From Saccharomonospora piscinae (GTDB taxonomy: Bacteria; Actinomycetota; Actinomycetes; Mycobacteriales; Pseudonocardiaceae): a stretch of DNA of 64,000 bases. The notes under the pieces were generated by a model. The model had not been told where the DNA came from. It did no database searches and saw only the letters and a program-made list of their open reading frames with translations. Positions 60,578 to 64,000 of the stretch are shown piece after piece (within the stretch, counting starts at the first letter, position 1; every line of letters starts with the position of its first letter). The position numbers and the translations under genes are program-made. The DNA is taken from the NCBI RefSeq assembly GCF_005862235.1, contig NZ_VCEK01000001.1, positions 496,001-560,000 on the forward strand, given 5' to 3'.

Positions 60578-61269
60578 CCGAGATCGTCTCGCTCACCGAC
60601 GTCCGCCGCTCCTACGGCGAGCCGCCCGTGCTCGCGTGCGACGGGGTGTCGCTGACACTGGAGGCAGGCGAGTTCGCCGCCGTCGTCGGGCCCAGCGGGT
60701 CCGGCAAGTCCACGCTGCTGAACCTCATCGGCACGCTCGACCGCCCCACCGCGGGCACCGTGCGCGTCGACGGGGTCGACGTCGACGGCCTCGGCGACCG
60801 CGAGCGCTCCGCCCTGCGCGCACACCGGATCGGCTTCGTGTTCCAGCAGTTCCACCTCGCCGAGGGCACGAGCGCGCTCGACACCGTGGCCGACGGGCTC
60901 CTCTACGCGGGCGTGCCGCGCGCGCAACGGCAGCGTCGCGCGGCCGCCGCACTCGAGCGCGTCGGGCTCGGCCACCGCGTGGCACACCGCCCGCACGAGC
61001 TGTCCGGCGGTGAGCGCCAGCGGGTCGCCGTCGCGCGGGCCGTCATCGGGGACCCGCCGCTGCTGCTCGCCGACGAGCCGACGGGCAACCTCGACTCGGT
61101 CTCGGGCGAGCGGATCGTCGAGCTGCTGGGCGAGCTGAACCGGCAGGGCACGACGGTCGTGGTCATCACCCACGACCGCGAACTCGCCGAACGGATACCC
61201 CGCCGGATCACCGTGCGCGACGGCCGGGTGACGAGCGACTCCGCCACGAGGGATGGTGCTGCCACGTGA
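60574..61269 (+). CDS. MacB-type ABC exporter ATPase (231 aa)
   Basis: Walker [18 protein letters not shown], LolD/MacB-type [20 protein letters not shown], signature [16 protein letters not shown], Walker [14 protein letters not shown] and H-loop [14 protein letters not shown]. ATPase of the MacAB-like exporter or signalling complex. ATGA/GTGA overlaps to both neighbours. Confidence 0.93.
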   Translation: MTEIVSLTDVRRSYGEPPVLACDGVSLTLEAGEFAAVVGPSGSGKSTLLNLIGTLDRPTAGTVRVDGVDVDGLGDRERSALRAHRIGFVFQQFHLAEGTSALDTVADGLLYAGVPRAQRQRRAAAALERVGLGHRVAHRPHELSGGERQRVAVARAVIGDPPLLLADEPTGNLDSVSGERIVELLGELNRQGTTVVVITHDRELAERIPRRITVRDGRVTSDSATRDGAAT

Positions 61270-62459
61270 GCACACGGACCACCACACCGTCCCGCCTTCT
61301 CGGCCGCGACGTGCTCCGGCTCGGGATGGCCGGGCTGCGCGCGCGGCCCGCTCGCGCGGTCCTGTCCGCGCTCGGCATCGCCATCGGCATCGCCGCCATG
61401 ATCGCGGTCCTCGGGATCTCGTCGTCGAGCCAGGCCCGCCTGAACGACGAGCTCGCCCGGCTCGGCACCAACCTCCTGACCGCGACCGCGGGCCGGGATC
61501 TGCTGGGCGAGGAGACGACGCTGCCTGCCGACGCCGTGGCCAGGGTCGGCATGGTGGACGGCGTCGAGTCGGCGAGCAGCACCGCCGCACTGGAGGCCCC
61601 GGTCTACCGGAGCCCGCTGTCCGATCCGGACGCGAGGGGCGGGATCACCGCGATGGCGGCGCACCCGGCCCTGCTCGACGTCGTGTCGGGCACGCTGCGT
61701 TCCGGTGACTGGCTCAACGCGGCGACCTCCACCTACCCGACGGTCGTGCTCGGGCACAGCACCGCCGAACGCCTCGGGGTCGCCACCCCCGGCACGCGGA
61801 TCTGGCTCGGTGGGCGTTTCTTCACCGTGGTGGGCGTCCTCGACCCGGTCGCACTCGCACCCGAGCTGGACAGTGCGGCACTCGTCGGGGAACCCGTCGC
61901 GGGCGACGTGCTCGGCTTCGACGGCCGACCCACGACCGTCTACGAGCGCTCGGCGGACGGCACGGTGCCGCAGGTGCGGTCCCGGCTCGCCCCGACGATC
62001 TCGCCCGAGCACCCCGAGCAGGTCGAGATATCCCGGCCGTCCGACGCGCTCCAAGCGCGGCACGCGGCCGACCGGGCGTTCACCGGCCTGCTCGTGGCGG
62101 TCGGGTCGGTGGCGTTGCTCGTCGGGGGAATCGGGGTCGCGAACACCATGGTCATCGCCGCGCTCGAACGGCGGCGCGAGATCGGGCTGCGGCGCGCGCT
62201 CGGTGGCACGCGCGCGCACATCCTCGCGCAGTTCCTCACCGAGGCCCTGCTGCTGTCCGCCCTCGGCGGCGTGGCGGGATGCGGCATCGGCGCGGCCGTG
62301 ACCGGTGTGCTGGCGTTCGGCAACGACTGGCCGTTCGCGCTGCCCCTGATCGCCCCCGCGGCGGGGCTCGCGGCGACCGTCGTCATCGGCGCGATCGCGG
62401 GCTTCTACCCGGCGCTGCGGGCCGCGAGAACCCCGCCCACAGCGGCGTTGAACTCCTAG
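61266..62459 (+). CDS. MacB/FtsX-family ABC permease (397 aa)
   Basis: GTG start overlapping the ATPase gene. First TM segment [20 protein letters not shown], a large extracytoplasmic MacB_PCD domain (~residues 50-245), then the FtsX domain with three TMs and the signature [20 protein letters not shown]. Ends at a TM helix followed by [18 protein letters not shown]. Mechanotransmission-type permease of the operon. Confidence 0.92.
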   Translation: MSTRTTTPSRLLGRDVLRLGMAGLRARPARAVLSALGIAIGIAAMIAVLGISSSSQARLNDELARLGTNLLTATAGRDLLGEETTLPADAVARVGMVDGVESASSTAALEAPVYRSPLSDPDARGGITAMAAHPALLDVVSGTLRSGDWLNAATSTYPTVVLGHSTAERLGVATPGTRIWLGGRFFTVVGVLDPVALAPELDSAALVGEPVAGDVLGFDGRPTTVYERSADGTVPQVRSRLAPTISPEHPEQVEISRPSDALQARHAADRAFTGLLVAVGSVALLVGGIGVANTMVIAALERRREIGLRRALGGTRAHILAQFLTEALLLSALGGVAGCGIGAAVTGVLAFGNDWPFALPLIAPAAGLAATVVIGAIAGFYPALRAARTPPTAALNS

Positions 62460-62531
62460 CCGGCTCGACGCGCGGCGGGTCCTCGCGGGCCACACTCGCC
62501 GCCTACTGACACGTCGTGCTAAATTTTGGCC

Positions 62532-63173
62532 ATGCTGCCAAACACTGAGCACGACGGCCAGTCGCGCTCCTTCATCGAAGAGGCGCGGCGCGCTCAGATC
62601 GTGACCGCCGCCGTCGAGACCATCGCCGAGGTCGGTTACCACCGGGCGTCGATGGGCCGGATCGGCGCCCGGGCGGGAATCAGCCGTGGGCTGATCTCGT
62701 ACCACTTCGCGGGGAAGTCCGAACTGATCGCCCAGGTCGTCACCACCGTCTACACCGACGTAGCGGCCTTCATGACACCCATGATCGACGCCGAGACCAC
62801 CTACGCCGGCGAACTGCGCGCCTACATCCGCTCGAACCTGGAGTACATGCGCGCCCACCCTGCCCGGATGGTCGCGCTCGTCGAGATCCTCACCAGCGGC
62901 GGCCTGGCCGACCTGCCCGAGGCCGACCCGGACGCGTTCGACCGGCAACTACGGGAACCACTCGAACAACTCTTCGAGGCGGGGCAGGCCAGCGGCGAAT
63001 TCCGGGACTTCGACGTCACCGTCATGGCCCGGATCGTGCGCGGCGTGATCGACGCCGTTCCCACCGCGTTGTCCCGCGATCCGGACCTCGACATCGACTG
63101 TCACCTGCGCGAGATCACCACCGCCCTCGACCTCGCCACCCGGCCGGTCCCGTCCACCCCGGAGCAGACATGA
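62532..63173 (+). CDS. TetR/AcrR-family transcriptional regulator (213 aa)
   Basis: N-terminal HTH: RRAQIVTAAVETIAEVGYHR, ASMGRIGARAGISRGLISYH and FAGKSELIAQVV are standard TetR. The C-terminal ligand domain is helical. Followed by an SDR oxidoreductase with ATGA overlap, so it probably regulates its own operon. ATG 62532 preferred over the TTG six bases upstream. Confidence 0.9.
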   Translation: MLPNTEHDGQSRSFIEEARRAQIVTAAVETIAEVGYHRASMGRIGARAGISRGLISYHFAGKSELIAQVVTTVYTDVAAFMTPMIDAETTYAGELRAYIRSNLEYMRAHPARMVALVEILTSGGLADLPEADPDAFDRQLREPLEQLFEAGQASGEFRDFDVTVMARIVRGVIDAVPTALSRDPDLDIDCHLREITTALDLATRPVPSTPEQT

Positions 63174-63943
63174 GCCACCTCGACGGCAAAGTCGCACTCG
63201 TGACCGGCGGGTCCGGCGGGATCGGTGCGGCCATCGCCCGCCGCTTCGCGTCCAGCGGAGCCGACGTCGTCATCGCCGACGTCGACCCGGCCGGGGAGGC
63301 ACTCGCCCGGGAGATCGGCGGAGCCTTCGTCCACACCGACGTGACCCGGCCGGCCGACAACCGTGCCGTCGTCCGAACCGCGACCGAGCACTTCGGCGAC
63401 CTCGACATCGCCGTGCTGAACGCCGGAATCGGCGAACAGGGCAGCTTCCTCGAGGATTTCCGGCCCGAGCACTACCGCGACCTGGTCTCGGTCAACCTCG
63501 ACGGGGTGGTCTACGGGCTGCACGCCGCACTGGAGGTGTTCACCGAACGGGGCTCCGGCGCGATTCTCGCGACCTCCAGCCTGGCGGGCCTGAGCGAGAG
63601 CCCGACCAACCCGCTCTACGCGGCCACCAAGCACGCCGTGACCGGACTGGTCCGCTCCGTCGCGCCGCTCGTCGCCGAGCAGGGCATCACCGTCAACGCG
63701 CTGTGCCCCACCTTCATCGACACCCCGATCCTGGGAGAAGCGATCCCCTACATCACCGACATGGGAGTGGCGGTGCTCTCGCCCGAGCGGGTCGCCGAGG
63801 TCGCGGAACTGGTGCTGGCACACGGCGGGACCGGACAGGCGTGGCCGGTGGTGCCGCACGGCGACCCGGAACCTGTTGCCTTCCCCGAACTGCCGTCGAT
63901 CATGTCCGACCCGAACCGGCAGATCCCGGAGGCCACCTCATGA
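63170..63943 (+). CDS. Short-chain dehydrogenase/reductase (257 aa)
   Basis: Classical SDR: NAD-site VALVTGGSGGIGAAIARRF, acidic VIADVDP (NAD preference), NAG motif VLNAGIGEQG, catalytic Ser (ATSSLAGLSE), YxxxK in YAATKHAVTG and the PG-like FIDTPILGEA. Cytosolic; substrate unknown. Co-transcribed with the TetR gene and the gene starting at 63940. Confidence 0.92.
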   Translation: MSHLDGKVALVTGGSGGIGAAIARRFASSGADVVIADVDPAGEALAREIGGAFVHTDVTRPADNRAVVRTATEHFGDLDIAVLNAGIGEQGSFLEDFRPEHYRDLVSVNLDGVVYGLHAALEVFTERGSGAILATSSLAGLSESPTNPLYAATKHAVTGLVRSVAPLVAEQGITVNALCPTFIDTPILGEAIPYITDMGVAVLSPERVAEVAELVLAHGGTGQAWPVVPHGDPEPVAFPELPSIMSDPNRQIPEATS

Positions 63944-64000
63944 CCGTCCTCGCCCGCGCACTCGACCTCACCCGCCGCTACAACGGCACGATCGCGCTGG
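63940..64000 (+). CDS. Start of downstream gene (partial)
   Basis: ATG overlapping the SDR stop (ATGA) opens a frame reading MTVLARALDLTRRYNGTIAL to the right edge. Only 20 codons are visible, too few to assign. By coupling it belongs to the TetR-SDR operon. Confidence 0.6.
   Translation, partial: MTVLARALDLTRRYNGTIAL

Overview
The window looks like chromosomal DNA of a high-GC mycelial actinomycete, most likely a member of the Pseudonocardiaceae (Amycolatopsis, Saccharomonospora or Prauserella type). The basis is the GC-rich third codon positions, many GTG and TTG starts, tight ATGA-type overlaps, Tat-exported enzymes, a mycobacterial-style type VII (ESX) accessory operon, and a rifampin monooxygenase close in sequence to those of Streptomyces and Nocardia relatives. 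No rRNA, tRNA, CRISPR or prophage was seen.

Layout. (1) 1-5939, minus strand: nine translationally coupled genes for ESX/type VII secretion substrates and partners (PPE/WXG-like, EspG-like, YbaB-like, EspC-like, SseB-like). The last gene runs off the left edge. (2) 6156-13754: Tat-exported sugar isomerase-like protein plus GH76 glycosidase, DUF5997 protein divergent from a LysR-effector-domain protein, RibD-type reductase, FAD amine/carotenoid-type oxidoreductase, cupin protein, a secreted M15-like peptidase and a secreted I36-M23 peptidase. (3) 13.8-37.4 kb: a lower-GC polymorphic-toxin island. It holds a 3561-residue secreted Rhs/YD-repeat protein (minus strand) with DNRLRE, three LamG and a Hint domain and an ADP-ribosyltransferase-like tip, followed by its immunity gene. 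Around it are orphan toxin tips (most of them broken), many small immunity genes (SUKH, barstar, DUF6881, TriTu-like, EF-Tu-domain-like) and dead IS5, IS66, IS701 and IS3 elements. (4) 37.9-40.7 kb: a CYP157-like/CYP154-like P450 pair and a MITE. (5) 40.6-43.3 kb: a lipoprotein and a subtilase. (6) 43.3-47.2 kb, minus: a small biosynthetic operon of UbiA prenyltransferase, methyltransferase, acyl-CoA dehydrogenase and type III PKS. (7) 47.3-51.6 kb: Fur regulator, iron-type ABC importer (permease, binding lipoprotein, ATPase) and a TRIC-family protein. (8) 51.7-57 kb: lipoprotein, rifampin monooxygenase with an upstream RAE-like 19-bp inverted repeat, DUF6221 and YigZ proteins, tripeptidyl-peptidase-like hydrolase. 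(9) 57-62.5 kb: two-component system divergent from a lipoprotein-MacA-ABC-FtsX export operon. (10) 62.5-64 kb: TetR regulator, SDR oxidoreductase and the start of another gene.

The most interesting structure is the Rhs island. Two near-identical 479-bp inverted copies of the RHS-core 3' end (18539-19017 on minus, 28002-28480 on plus) flank the promoter and the first ~2880 codons of the Rhs gene. Inversion between them would move the whole Rhs body onto the plus strand and join it to a second toxin tip and its immunity gene. That second tip is currently frameshifted, partly at an A7 tract. A longer nested inverted repeat (about 14.9-17.1 kb against 31.6-33.5 kb) duplicates the toxin tail, the immunity gene, IS remnants, a SUKH immunity gene and another small gene. 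All of this is inferred from reading the sequence by eye; no search was run.
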